Source of the DNA: Paraplanobispora siamensis | GTDB taxonomy: Bacteria; Actinomycetota; Actinomycetes; Streptosporangiales; Streptosporangiaceae | Assembly: GCF_016863175.1 (NCBI RefSeq) | Contig: NZ_BOOJ01000012.1 | Span: 296,016-360,015 of the forward strand | Length of the DNA stretch: 64,000 nt | Direction of reading: 5' to 3' | Part shown: piece by piece, positions 15,931 to 24,380 of the stretch | Layout: every line of letters starts with the position of its first letter | How positions within the stretch are numbered: the stretch's first letter is position 1 | Notes under the pieces: model-generated | Told to the model about the DNA's origin: nothing | Databases searched by the model: none | The model's input: only the letters and a program-made list of their open reading frames with translations | Program-made: the position numbers and the translations under genes

Positions 15931-17550
15931 GTGAACGTCGTGGTCGTGCCGGGAGCCGAGGGCGGCGGCCTGCTGCGTCCCGAGGGCCGGCCGTCCGTGG
16001 CCGTGACGGACCTGGCGGCCGCGGCGCGGGAGCTGGAGACCGGGCGCGCGGAGGGCGGCGGCGCCGGTCCGCCGCGCTGGGTCTGGGCCGACACGCGCGA
16101 GGTCTACCCCGCCCTGCTCCGGCGGGGCGTACGGCTGTCGCGCTGTCACGACCTGGCGCTGACCGAGGGCCTGCTGCTGGCCCACGAGGGCCGCTACGGC
16201 GAGCCCCGCTCGGCCCGCGCCGCCCACGCGCGGCTGCACGGCCTGCCGGTCCCCGACGACCACTCCGCGCCCGAGGCGCGGCAGGCCACGCTGTTCGACG
16301 AGGAGCCGCCCCCGCTCGACGCCGAGCTGGTCGCCGAGGTCCACGCCGACCAGCTCCGGCGGATCGAGGCGCTGCCCGACCCGCACCGGTTCCGGCTGCT
16401 GGTGGCGGCCGAGTCGGCCGGGGCGCTGATCGCCGCGGAGATGGGTCACGACGGCATGCCGTGGCGGCGGGCCGAGCACGACGCGCTGCTGCTGGAGATG
16501 CTCGGCCCGCGCCCGGTGCACGGCATGCGCCCGGCCAAGCTCCAGGCGCTGGCCGACCGGGTCGCGGCCGTGTTCGGCACGGCGTTCAACCCCGACTCCT
16601 CCCAGCAGATCGTCAAGGCCTTCAAGGCGGCGGGGCTGACCGTCTCCTCGGCCAGGGCCCACGAGCTGCGGCGCGTCGACCACCCCGGCGTCGAGCCGCT
16701 GCTCGCCTACAAGGAGCTGGCCAGGTTCTACAGCTTCCACGGCTGGGCCTGGGCCGACCAGTGGGTCCGCGACGACCGCTTCCGGCCGGAGTTCGTGGTG
16801 GCCGGGGTGGTGACCGGCCGGTGGGCCACCAGCGGGGGCGGCGCGCTGCAGCTCCACAAGACCATGCGCAGGGCCGTGATCGCCGACGAGGGCTGGACGC
16901 TCGTCGTCGCCGACGCCGCCCAGCTCGAACCCCGGGTGCTGGCCGCGATGGCCGGTGACGGCGGGCTGGCCCGGGCCGCCGGGCAGATCGACCTCTATCA
17001 GGCGCTCGCCCAGGCGTTCGGCGGCGACCGCGACCACGCCAAGATCGCCATGCTCTCGGCGATGTACGGCGGGACCAGCGGTGATGCCCCCAAGCTGCTG
17101 GCCGTGATGCGCCAGCGCTTCCCGGCCGCCTACCGGTTCGTGGAGGACGCCGCGCGGGCGGGGGAGGAGGGCCGGCTGGTCCGCTCCTGGCTGGGCCGCA
17201 CCTGCCCGCCGCCCTCGGCCCGCTGGCGGGAGCTGGTCTCCGGCCCGGAGGGCATGCGGGCGGCCCGCGACCGGGGCCGCTTCACCCGCAACTTCGTGGT
17301 GCAGGCGACCGCGGCGGAGTGGGCGCTGGCGCTGATGGCCGTGCTGCGCGGCCTGCTGCCCGACCCCGCCCGGCTGGTGTTCTTCCAGCACGACGAGGTG
17401 ATGGTGCACTGCCCGGCGGGCATGGCGGACGAGGTGATCGCCGCGGTCGGCCGGGCCGCCGAGGAGGCGACCCGCCTGCTGTTCGGCGCCACCCCCGTCC
17501 GCTTCCCGATGGGCGCCGTCGCCGTGCGCTGCTACGCCGACGCGAAATAG
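15931..17550 (+). CDS. PolA-like DNA polymerase (bifunctional 3'-5' exonuclease/polymerase type)
   Basis: The 539-aa protein has a family-A polymerase domain: motif A VVADAAQLEPRVLA with Asp328, motif B DHAKIAMLSAMYGG with Lys371 and Tyr379, and motif C FFQHDEV with Asp488. It lacks the 5' nuclease domain of classic Pol I, and the first 200 residues correspond to a divergent exonuclease-like region where I cannot find the catalytic Asp/Glu set. Actinobacteria commonly carry this second PolA-like enzyme. Role probably repair. GTG 15931 is used; GGAGGC immediately before it is too close for a usual site. Confidence 0.88.
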   Translation: MNVVVVPGAEGGGLLRPEGRPSVAVTDLAAAARELETGRAEGGGAGPPRWVWADTREVYPALLRRGVRLSRCHDLALTEGLLLAHEGRYGEPRSARAAHARLHGLPVPDDHSAPEARQATLFDEEPPPLDAELVAEVHADQLRRIEALPDPHRFRLLVAAESAGALIAAEMGHDGMPWRRAEHDALLLEMLGPRPVHGMRPAKLQALADRVAAVFGTAFNPDSSQQIVKAFKAAGLTVSSARAHELRRVDHPGVEPLLAYKELARFYSFHGWAWADQWVRDDRFRPEFVVAGVVTGRWATSGGGALQLHKTMRRAVIADEGWTLVVADAAQLEPRVLAAMAGDGGLARAAGQIDLYQALAQAFGGDRDHAKIAMLSAMYGGTSGDAPKLLAVMRQRFPAAYRFVEDAARAGEEGRLVRSWLGRTCPPPSARWRELVSGPEGMRAARDRGRFTRNFVVQATAAEWALALMAVLRGLLPDPARLVFFQHDEVMVHCPAGMADEVIAAVGRAAEEATRLLFGATPVRFPMGAVAVRCYADAK

Positions 17551-17551
17551 C

Positions 17552-17625
17552 CCTCGCGAGACAGTCCTCGCGCGATCGTCCTCGCGAAACAGGGCCTTTG
17601 CGAAGCAGGTCCCTCGCATGACGGC
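17552..17625. repeat. Degenerate 14-16 bp tandem repeats after the polymerase gene
   Basis: Five imperfect copies start almost at the stop codon: CCTCGCGAGACAGT, CCTCGCGCGATCGT, CCTCGCGAAACAGG, a longer variant with TTGCGAAGCAGG, then CCCTCGCATGAC. Non-coding. The remaining bases to 17709 show no gene. Confidence 0.65.
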
Positions 17626-17709
17626 CCTCTCCGCACCGGGAGCGTCCGCACCCGGAGTCCCGCGGGAGCGGGGAGCCGTGGCGTTCCCCGGGGACCGGTC
17701 AGGCGGTGG

Positions 17710-19035
17710 TCATCGGCGGTCGAGGGCCAGCCAGAGGCCGGTGGCCGTGACCAGGACCGCCACGGCCGCGCCGAGCGTGCCGTAGGACAGGACTTCCACG
17801 ATCACCCCGGCGATGACCGTGCCGGTGGCGCCGCAGCCGTTCATCACCAGGTCCGACAGGCCCTGCACGGCGGGGCGCCGCTCCAGGGGCACGGCCTCGG
17901 TGAGCATGGCCGAGCCCGAGACCAGGCAGCACGACCAGCCGAGCCCGAGCAGTATCAGCCCGGCGGTCACCTGGGTCACGCCGTGCTCGCCCGCCGTACC
18001 GGCCAGGACGGCGGAGACGAGCAGCAGCGCCATGCCGAGGACCAGCACCCGGGCCCGGCCGATCCGGTCGGCGAGCCATCCCACCAGCGGGGACAGGACG
18101 TACATCCCCACGACGTGCAGGCTGATCACCATCCCGATGACGGAGAACCCGGCGCCGTGCTGGTGGAGGTGGATCGGGGTCATGGACATGATCGACACCA
18201 TCGAGGTGTGACCGATCGCGATCGCGGCCAGCGCCCGCAGGGCGGCCGGCGACTCGCGCAGCGACCGCCAGGCGGTGCCCAGCGTGCCCTTGGACCTGCC
18301 CGCCGCCGTCCCCTTGCCCGGTCCGGCCGCGCCCTTCCCGGGGTCCGCGGCCGCGCCGCCGGCGTCCCCGGACTGTGCGGCAAGGGAACGGGCCAGGACC
18401 AGGGGGTCGGGGCGCAGCCCGGCGGAGATGATGATCACGGCGAGGGTGAAAGCCAGCAGGGCCAGCACGAACGGGCCGGTGTAGGCGGCCAGGCCCAGCC
18501 GCCGGCCGAGGTCCTCGGCGGGCTGGGCGAGGTTGGGGCCGGCGACCGAACCGATGGTGGCGGCCCACACCACCCACGACAGGTGCCGGGCGGCGTGCCC
18601 CGGAGGGGACAGGTCCGTGGCCGAGTAGCGCGAGGCCAGGTTGCCCGCGCTGCCGCTGCCGAACAGCACCAGCCCGGCCAGGAGCAGGGGCCAGGACCCG
18701 ATGGTGATGGACAGCACCGCGAGCAGGCAGCCGAGGATCGCGCAGCCGTAGGCCAGGGTCAGGCCCGTCCGCCGCCCGCTCCTGCCGGCGGCCTTGGCCG
18801 TGGGCAGCGCGAGCAGCGCCGCGCCGAGCACGGTGGCGGTGCCCGCCAGCCCGCCCACCGCCTTGGAGCCGGACAGGTCGGTGACCACCACCGAGCTGAG
18901 GGTGAACCCCACGGCGACCCCCATCCCGCTGGTGACCTGCGCGGCGGTCAGGACGCCGAGCGTCCGCCGCTGCGCCGCGGCGACGTCTGCGGGACGGGCA
19001 GGGGGCGAGCCGGTGGGCGTACGAGCTGTAGTCAC
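17710..19035 (-). CDS. MFS transporter
   Basis: The 441-aa product has about 12 hydrophobic helices and the cytoplasmic MFS loop motif GWLADRIGRARVLV. A Ser/Gly/Lys-rich central loop (about 210-240, AADPGKGAAGPGKG) separates the two halves and contains small internal repeats. It is probably a drug or metabolite exporter; substrate unknown. GTG 19035 is the only possible far start because an in-frame stop lies 18 bases upstream. That GTG lies inside a perfect 10-bp inverted repeat, so regulation at the start is likely. Confidence 0.87.
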   Translation of the reverse strand: MTTARTPTGSPPARPADVAAAQRRTLGVLTAAQVTSGMGVAVGFTLSSVVVTDLSGSKAVGGLAGTATVLGAALLALPTAKAAGRSGRRTGLTLAYGCAILGCLLAVLSITIGSWPLLLAGLVLFGSGSAGNLASRYSATDLSPPGHAARHLSWVVWAATIGSVAGPNLAQPAEDLGRRLGLAAYTGPFVLALLAFTLAVIIISAGLRPDPLVLARSLAAQSGDAGGAAADPGKGAAGPGKGTAAGRSKGTLGTAWRSLRESPAALRALAAIAIGHTSMVSIMSMTPIHLHQHGAGFSVIGMVISLHVVGMYVLSPLVGWLADRIGRARVLVLGMALLLVSAVLAGTAGEHGVTQVTAGLILLGLGWSCCLVSGSAMLTEAVPLERRPAVQGLSDLVMNGCGATGTVIAGVIVEVLSYGTLGAAVAVLVTATGLWLALDRR

Positions 19036-19061
19036 GAGTGAAGTCTGCCATCACTCGTGAC
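19031..19061. promoter_or_regulatory. Perfect 10-bp inverted repeat over the MFS start codon
   Basis: GTCACGAGTG (19031-19040) and CACTCGTGAC (19052-19061) flank 11 bp. The MFS start codon (19033-19035) lies in one arm. It may be a repressor operator or an mRNA hairpin that hides the start. Confidence 0.6.
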
Positions 19062-19141
19062 GCTTCTCCCGTGGATAAACGCCGTAGACGTCACCGCCCC
19101 GCCGGACGCCCGGGAGATCGGCTCCCGGGGTCCGCGGGAGG

Positions 19142-21250
19142 TCAGATGCCGGGGTCGAAGGTGGAGAAGAAGGCGTCGATCGTCGTGCGGCTCTTCTCCC
19201 AGTCGAGATCCTTCACCAGGATCGAGATCTGGTAGGCGCTGTCGCCGCTGACCACCGCGTAGCGGGTCAGGCCGTGCATCGGGACGATGCCGCCGGGCTG
19301 GACGTAGGTGTACTCCCAGTCGGCGGCCTTCCAGCCGCCGTAGGTGACCGGCGTCACCCCGACCTCGATGTACTCGTCCAGGCCCGTCTTGTCGACCTTG
19401 CCCAGCGCGGAGACCGGGTCAGCCACGGGGACCTCGGTCACGACGATGCTCCGGCCGCTGTTCTTCGGCCCGGAGAAGGTGACGGTGCCGTTCTCGCCCG
19501 CCTTCACCGTCCAGTTGCCGGGCACCGCGGCGGAGATGCCGCCCCCGCTGAGCTTCTTGAAGCCCTTGGGGATCTCGGCCTGCGCGCGGGAGGGCGTGGC
19601 CGGGTCGGCGGGCGCGGAGATCGAGGGCGCCGAGGAGGTCGCCTCGACGTCGGAGGAGTCGCCCTGCGTCAGGAGCAGCACCGTGGCGATCACCACGCCC
19701 ACCGCCCCGACCCCGGCGACCAGCATCAGGCGCGTGGTCGGGCGCCCGTCGCGCATCCAGTCCTCACCGGAGGACTCCCGGCGGCGCGTGCTCCTGCGGC
19801 CCTCGGAGCGGGCGCTCTCGCGCCCGCGTCCCGTCCGGGTGGGACCGGTGTCCAGGGCCTCGCGGGCGGAGGCCTGCACCGGCAGGATCGGCGGGACGGG
19901 AGCGCCCGGAGCGGGGGCGGGCCGGGCCGGCGCACTCTGGGCGAACTCGCCCGAGGCGCTGCGCAGCGAGTCGAACGGGTCGGAGTCGAGCAGGTCCCCG
20001 GAGGGCCGGCTCAGCTCCGCGGAGGTGCTGCGCAGGGCGTCGTAGCCGCGCTGGGGTCCGCCGGGCGGGCTGCCCGGAGCGGCGAACGGGTCCGCCGGAG
20101 GAGCGGAGGAGGCGTGCATGTCGGTGCGGTGCGCCCCCGAGGGGCTGGACAGCGCGTCGTGGCCGGCCGGGTACCCGCCGGACTGGCCGCTCTGCGGGTC
20201 GTACGGCACGCGCACCGGGCCCGAGGGGGTCTCGATGATCCGCGAGGGCATCGGTCCCGACGGCGCGTCCAGCGGCGGCATGAGGTGCATCGGCAGGGAG
20301 TTGCCGGGGACCGGCATCACCGCCGGGACCTGGGAGTTGGGCCCCCGGTTCGGGGTGTTGGAGCCGTGGCTGCGCAGCACCTGCTCCAGCAGGTCGGACA
20401 CCTGGGAGGCGGGCATGCGGTCGGCCGGGTTCTTGCGGAGCAGGCCGTCGATGACGCCGGTCAGCGCCCCGGCGCGCTGCGGCCGGGCGGGCTCCTGGGT
20501 GAGGATCGCGCCGAGGACGGCCATCGCGTCGGGCCCCTCGTACGGCGGCCGCCCCTCGACGGCGGCGTACAGCGTGGCGCCGAAGGACCACAGGTCGGCC
20601 GCCTGCGTGATCGGCTGCCCGGAGAGCCGCTCCGGCGGGATGTAGGCGGGCGAGCCCATCAGCAGGCCGGTCTGGGTGATCGTGACGTCGCCCTCGATGG
20701 CGGCGATGCCGAAGTCGGTGAGCACCACCCGGTCGGCGGTCAGCAGCACGTTGCCGGGCTTGATGTCGCGGTGCAGGATCCCGGCGGCGTGCGCGTGGCG
20801 CAGCGCGTCCAGGACGCGGATGCCGATCTCGGCGGCCTGGCTCACCGGCAGCGGCCCGCTCTGCCGTACGGCCTGCTCCAGGGACCAGGCGCGGACCAGC
20901 TCCATCACGATCCAGGGACGGCCGTCCTCCTCGACGACGTCGTGGACGGTCACGATGCCCGGGTGGCTTATCCGGGCGGCCGAGCGCGCCTCGCGCATCA
21001 TCCGGCGGTGGGCCACCTGCTTGCCCGCGTGGTCCAGCCCGTAGGGGAGGATCAGCTCCTTGACCGCGACGTCCCGGTCGAGCAGCACGTCGTGTGCGTG
21101 CCAGACCATGCCCATGCCGCCGCGGCCGACCGGCGACATCAGGCGGTAACGCCTGCCCACCAGCCGTCCCTGGCCTTCCGGCGCACTCCCGGTGATGTTC
21201 GCACCCTCCGGTCCAGGGGGCACTCTGCCGACCAAGCGATCCGCTGACAT
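19142..21250 (-). CDS. Receptor-type Ser/Thr protein kinase with long linker
   Basis: The 702-aa product has a kinase domain (about 36-295): VGRGGMGMVWHA, Lys64, HRDIKPGNV (160-168), DFG (179-181). A Pro/Ser/Gly-rich linker of over 200 residues precedes a membrane helix (about 508-530). The extracytoplasmic tail contains a folded part (AAVPGNWTVKAGENGTV to YAVVSGDSAYQISILVKDLDW) that I do not recognise as PASTA; it resembles a PsbP/lipoprotein-like sensor. ATG 21250 is chosen because GGGGGAG lies 9 nt upstream and a longer frame reads through a hydrophobic, non-family leader. It is downstream of nothing on its strand, so it is a single-gene unit. Confidence 0.9.
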   Translation of the reverse strand: MSADRLVGRVPPGPEGANITGSAPEGQGRLVGRRYRLMSPVGRGGMGMVWHAHDVLLDRDVAVKELILPYGLDHAGKQVAHRRMMREARSAARISHPGIVTVHDVVEEDGRPWIVMELVRAWSLEQAVRQSGPLPVSQAAEIGIRVLDALRHAHAAGILHRDIKPGNVLLTADRVVLTDFGIAAIEGDVTITQTGLLMGSPAYIPPERLSGQPITQAADLWSFGATLYAAVEGRPPYEGPDAMAVLGAILTQEPARPQRAGALTGVIDGLLRKNPADRMPASQVSDLLEQVLRSHGSNTPNRGPNSQVPAVMPVPGNSLPMHLMPPLDAPSGPMPSRIIETPSGPVRVPYDPQSGQSGGYPAGHDALSSPSGAHRTDMHASSAPPADPFAAPGSPPGGPQRGYDALRSTSAELSRPSGDLLDSDPFDSLRSASGEFAQSAPARPAPAPGAPVPPILPVQASAREALDTGPTRTGRGRESARSEGRRSTRRRESSGEDWMRDGRPTTRLMLVAGVGAVGVVIATVLLLTQGDSSDVEATSSAPSISAPADPATPSRAQAEIPKGFKKLSGGGISAAVPGNWTVKAGENGTVTFSGPKNSGRSIVVTEVPVADPVSALGKVDKTGLDEYIEVGVTPVTYGGWKAADWEYTYVQPGGIVPMHGLTRYAVVSGDSAYQISILVKDLDWEKSRTTIDAFFSTFDPGI

Positions 21251-21468
21251 ACCCCGCTCCCCCAGTCCAAGCCCTATTTGTGAGGTTGAACACGATATCG
21301 GGACCGCAATCAGCAATGGAAGCTGGGTCACCAAGAAAGCGTTCCGTGTTATTTGTCAGAGGTTGATGTGCTTTGTGTGACTTGCATGATAGGTGAGCTT
21401 TGACGTGCGAGGACACGGAGTGCCCGTGGGAGCGCTCACTCTCGCGGGGTTTATGGAAAAACGATCAC

Positions 21469-22863
21469 TTATCCGATCGGCACGGCGTCCGCCAGCGCGG
21501 CCAGGGCGGCGGTGAAGGCCGAGGCGGGCGGGCTGACCAGTCCAGCGCCGACCTGTCCGGTCCCGGCCACCCGGCCCGCGATGCCGGTGTTCACCGTGGG
21601 CAGCAGGCCGGTCCTGGCCACCAGCGTCACGTCCACGCCGACCGGCGTGCCGCGGAAGCCGAGCCCCGGGATCTGGTAGGCCGGATGCTCGGCGAGGGTG
21701 ATCTCGTACATCGAGCGGGTGGCCGCCACCGCGTCGGAGACGTCGCCGCCGACGAACCTGACGATCGCCGGGGCCGCCGCCATCGCGAAGCCGCCCAGTC
21801 CCGCCGTCTCGGTGATCGTCGAGTCGCCGATATCGGGGTTGGCGTCCGCGGGGCCGTACGCGCCGAGATAGAGCCCGTCGGGCACGCCCGCGGGACCGGT
21901 GAACCAGCGGTCGCCCAGGCCCGAGACCTGCACGCCGAAGTCGGTGCCGTTGCGGGCCATCGCGACGACCATGGTCGAGCCGGGGATGTCCCGGGCCGCG
22001 TCGGCGCTCACCTTGCAGGCGGCCATGCCCGGGTTGAGGAAGAAGTGGTCGTTGCCGTTGACGAAGCGCAGCACCTCGGCCGCGTGCCCCGGGGCGGCCT
22101 CCACCACGGCCGGGGCCAGCTCGCGCACCAGCAGTGAGGTCGCGGCCCGGTTGCGGTTGTGCAGCTCGTCGCCCATCTGCAGGGCCTGCGCGATCAGCGA
22201 CCGCAGGTCCAGCGGCCCGGTCAGCTCCAGCGTGGCCCGCAGCGCCGGGCCGAGCACCTCGCCCATCCAGCGCAGCCGCTCGATCACCTCGGGTCCGTAG
22301 GCGCCGTAGCGCAGCACCTTGCCGAGCCCCTCGTTGAGGGAGCAGTAGGCGGTGCCGCCGTGCTCGGCGTCGTGCACCTCGAACATCCACATCGACGGGC
22401 TCACCACGCCCGCCATCGGTCCCACGGTCCGGTGGTGGTGGCAGGAGTCCAGCCGGGCGCGGCCCGCGGCCAGCAGCTTCCCGGCCTCCTGGGCGTCGGC
22501 GGCCAGCCCCTCCAGCAGCATCGCGCCGATCAGCGCGCCGCGCATCGGCCCGGACGCGCGCTCCCAATCGATCGGCGGCCCGGCGTGCAGGAACGTGCCC
22601 GGGGGCAGCTCCAGCACCTCGTGCGCGGGCCGTACCGCGACGAGCTGGGGACGGGCGGAGGTCAGCCGTCCGGCGGCCCGGACGTTGGCCGCGGCCCGGC
22701 GCGGATCGGCCAGCACCCGCGCCAGGTGATCCTCGGTGCCGGGCATCGGCGGGCGCCAGTCCACCCGTACCCGCGGTACGGCCTGCGCGTCCAGCGCCTC
22801 GCCGAGCAGGTCCGCCCCGGCCGTGATCACGTGGGGTTCGCCGGAGAGCATGGGCAGCGTCAA
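21469..22863 (-). CDS. allG: DUF1116 protein, AllG-like oxamate carbamoyltransferase subunit
   Basis: The 464-aa protein matches DUF1116 (E. coli YlbE/AllG): HRTVGPMAGVVSPSMWMFEV, GTAYCSLNEGLGKVLRYG, GNDHFFLNPGMAACK and MVVAMARNGTDFGVQVSGLG. In E. coli the AllF-AllG-AllH trio carries out oxamate carbamoyl transfer (oxalurate plus phosphate to oxamate plus carbamoyl phosphate), ending allantoin use. TTG 22863 is preferred: it overlaps the fdrA stop (TTGA) and has AGGAG 6 nt upstream; ATG 22851 is the alternative. Symbol assigned by family and operon, not by assay. Confidence 0.82.
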   Translation of the reverse strand: MTLPMLSGEPHVITAGADLLGEALDAQAVPRVRVDWRPPMPGTEDHLARVLADPRRAAANVRAAGRLTSARPQLVAVRPAHEVLELPPGTFLHAGPPIDWERASGPMRGALIGAMLLEGLAADAQEAGKLLAAGRARLDSCHHHRTVGPMAGVVSPSMWMFEVHDAEHGGTAYCSLNEGLGKVLRYGAYGPEVIERLRWMGEVLGPALRATLELTGPLDLRSLIAQALQMGDELHNRNRAATSLLVRELAPAVVEAAPGHAAEVLRFVNGNDHFFLNPGMAACKVSADAARDIPGSTMVVAMARNGTDFGVQVSGLGDRWFTGPAGVPDGLYLGAYGPADANPDIGDSTITETAGLGGFAMAAAPAIVRFVGGDVSDAVAATRSMYEITLAEHPAYQIPGLGFRGTPVGVDVTLVARTGLLPTVNTGIAGRVAGTGQVGAGLVSPPASAFTAALAALADAVPIG

Positions 22864-24380
22864 CGGGTGCTCCTGACGGGGACGGGCGCGCCTGCCAGGC
22901 GCGCGGCGTGCCGGGCGGCCTGCGCGTTGGAGGCGAACACGCGGGCTCCGGCCGCGCTCAGCGCCCGCGCCTGCGCGGCCAGTCCCTGGGGGTCGCCTTC
23001 GGTGCCGACCAGCGCCACGACCACCGGCACGCCCCGGGAGACGGCCGCGGTGATCGCGGGCGCGAGCCGGGCGGACGGATCGGGGTCGGCGCCGTGGCCG
23101 AGGACGACGTCGAGCAGCGCCACGTCGCCGGGGGGCACCGCGGCCAGGGCCTCCAGGCGGAGCGCCGGGTCGATCATGGGATGGGCTCGCCCCCGGGTGT
23201 ACTCGTCGTCGCCGTAGTCGGTGAACTCCCCGGTCCCGGCCACCAGCCGCGCCTCGGTGCAGAGCGTCCCGCCCGAGTAGATCCCGCGCAGCCTCCCCGT
23301 GGCGGCCCCGGCGGCGGTCCGACCGTCCTCTCCGGCCGCGGGCCAGGACGGCCATGCGGGCGGCTCGGTCTTCAGCGCCCGCAGTACGGACTCCGCGGCG
23401 GCGGTCAGGTCGTCCCGGCCGGGGCCCAGGAAGGCGGTCACCACCGGGGTGGAGAGCTTCCCGGCGGCCTGCAGCACGGCGTCGGCCACCTCGGGGGCGG
23501 GCGGCTTGGAGATCAGGACGATCAGCTCCGTCGCGGGGTCGGCGTCCAGGGCATCGAGGGCGCGGAGCGTGGACAGCCCGCCCACCTCGGCCGACAGGTC
23601 CCGCCCGCCCACGCCCAGGACATGGCCGACCCCGACGCCCGCCAGGTCCAGCAGGCACGTCACCTGCTGCGCCCCGGTCCCGGAGGCCGCGACCACCCCG
23701 ACCGGTCCCGGCCGCAGCACGTTGGCGAACCCGAGCCCCGCCCCGCCGACCACGGCGGTGCCGCAGTCGGGGCCCATGACCAGCAGGCCGAGCTCGCTCG
23801 CGCGCCGCTTGAGCAGCACCTCCTGCTCGACCGGGACGTTGTCACTGAAGATCATCACGGACAGGCCCGCGTCGAGCGCGTCCATCGCCTCGGCGAACGC
23901 GTACGGCCCCGGCACCGAGACCAGGACCAGCGCCGCCCCTCCGGAAGCGCCCGCCGGCGACGGAGTGCCCTGCGGCCCCTCGCCCGGCCCCGCGGCGCCG
24001 GTCGAGGGTCCACCCCCCGCCCCCGCGGCGCCGGGATCGGCGACGAGCCGGGCGGCGGCGCGGACGGTGCGGGGCGGGTGCTCGGCCGCGGCCGGGCTCC
24101 CGGTGCGGGCCGCGAGACCGGACAGGAGCCGGTCGAGTTCGGCGGCGGCCAGATCGGCGGCGCCGGGATCGGCGGCGCGCACCGCGACCAGCAGGTCGGC
24201 CGGGCCCGCCGGGGGAAGCTCGAAGCCCAGCTCGGCGGCGATGCCGAGATTGAGCTCGGTGGCCATGGCGACCACCGCGACCTCCACCCCGGGCAGTCCG
24301 GTGACCGCCTGGCTGACCCGCATCAGGCTCACCGAGTCGTGGTACACCCCGGTACGGACCTGGACAAGATCGCTGCTCAC
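22860..24380 (-). CDS. fdrA: FdrA (AllF), acyl-CoA-synthetase-like oxamate carbamoyltransferase subunit
   Basis: The 506-aa product begins with a region typical of FdrA (VYHDSVSLMRVSQAVTGLPG) and contains the CoA-ligase-like core: MIFSDNVPVEQEVLLKR, GLLVMGPDCGTAVVGGAGLGF, VVAASGTGAQQV and GVGHVLGVGGRDLS. It resembles succinyl-CoA synthetase alpha chains; in E. coli it is one of three subunits acting on oxalurate/oxamate. A Gly/Pro/Ala-rich insertion (about 100-145) is unlike E. coli. GTG 24380 overlaps the DUF2877 stop (GTGA). It is the middle gene of the three-gene operon. Confidence 0.88.
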   Translation of the reverse strand: MSSDLVQVRTGVYHDSVSLMRVSQAVTGLPGVEVAVVAMATELNLGIAAELGFELPPAGPADLLVAVRAADPGAADLAAAELDRLLSGLAARTGSPAAAEHPPRTVRAAARLVADPGAAGAGGGPSTGAAGPGEGPQGTPSPAGASGGAALVLVSVPGPYAFAEAMDALDAGLSVMIFSDNVPVEQEVLLKRRASELGLLVMGPDCGTAVVGGAGLGFANVLRPGPVGVVAASGTGAQQVTCLLDLAGVGVGHVLGVGGRDLSAEVGGLSTLRALDALDADPATELIVLISKPPAPEVADAVLQAAGKLSTPVVTAFLGPGRDDLTAAAESVLRALKTEPPAWPSWPAAGEDGRTAAGAATGRLRGIYSGGTLCTEARLVAGTGEFTDYGDDEYTRGRAHPMIDPALRLEALAAVPPGDVALLDVVLGHGADPDPSARLAPAITAAVSRGVPVVVALVGTEGDPQGLAAQARALSAAGARVFASNAQAARHAARLAGAPVPVRSTR

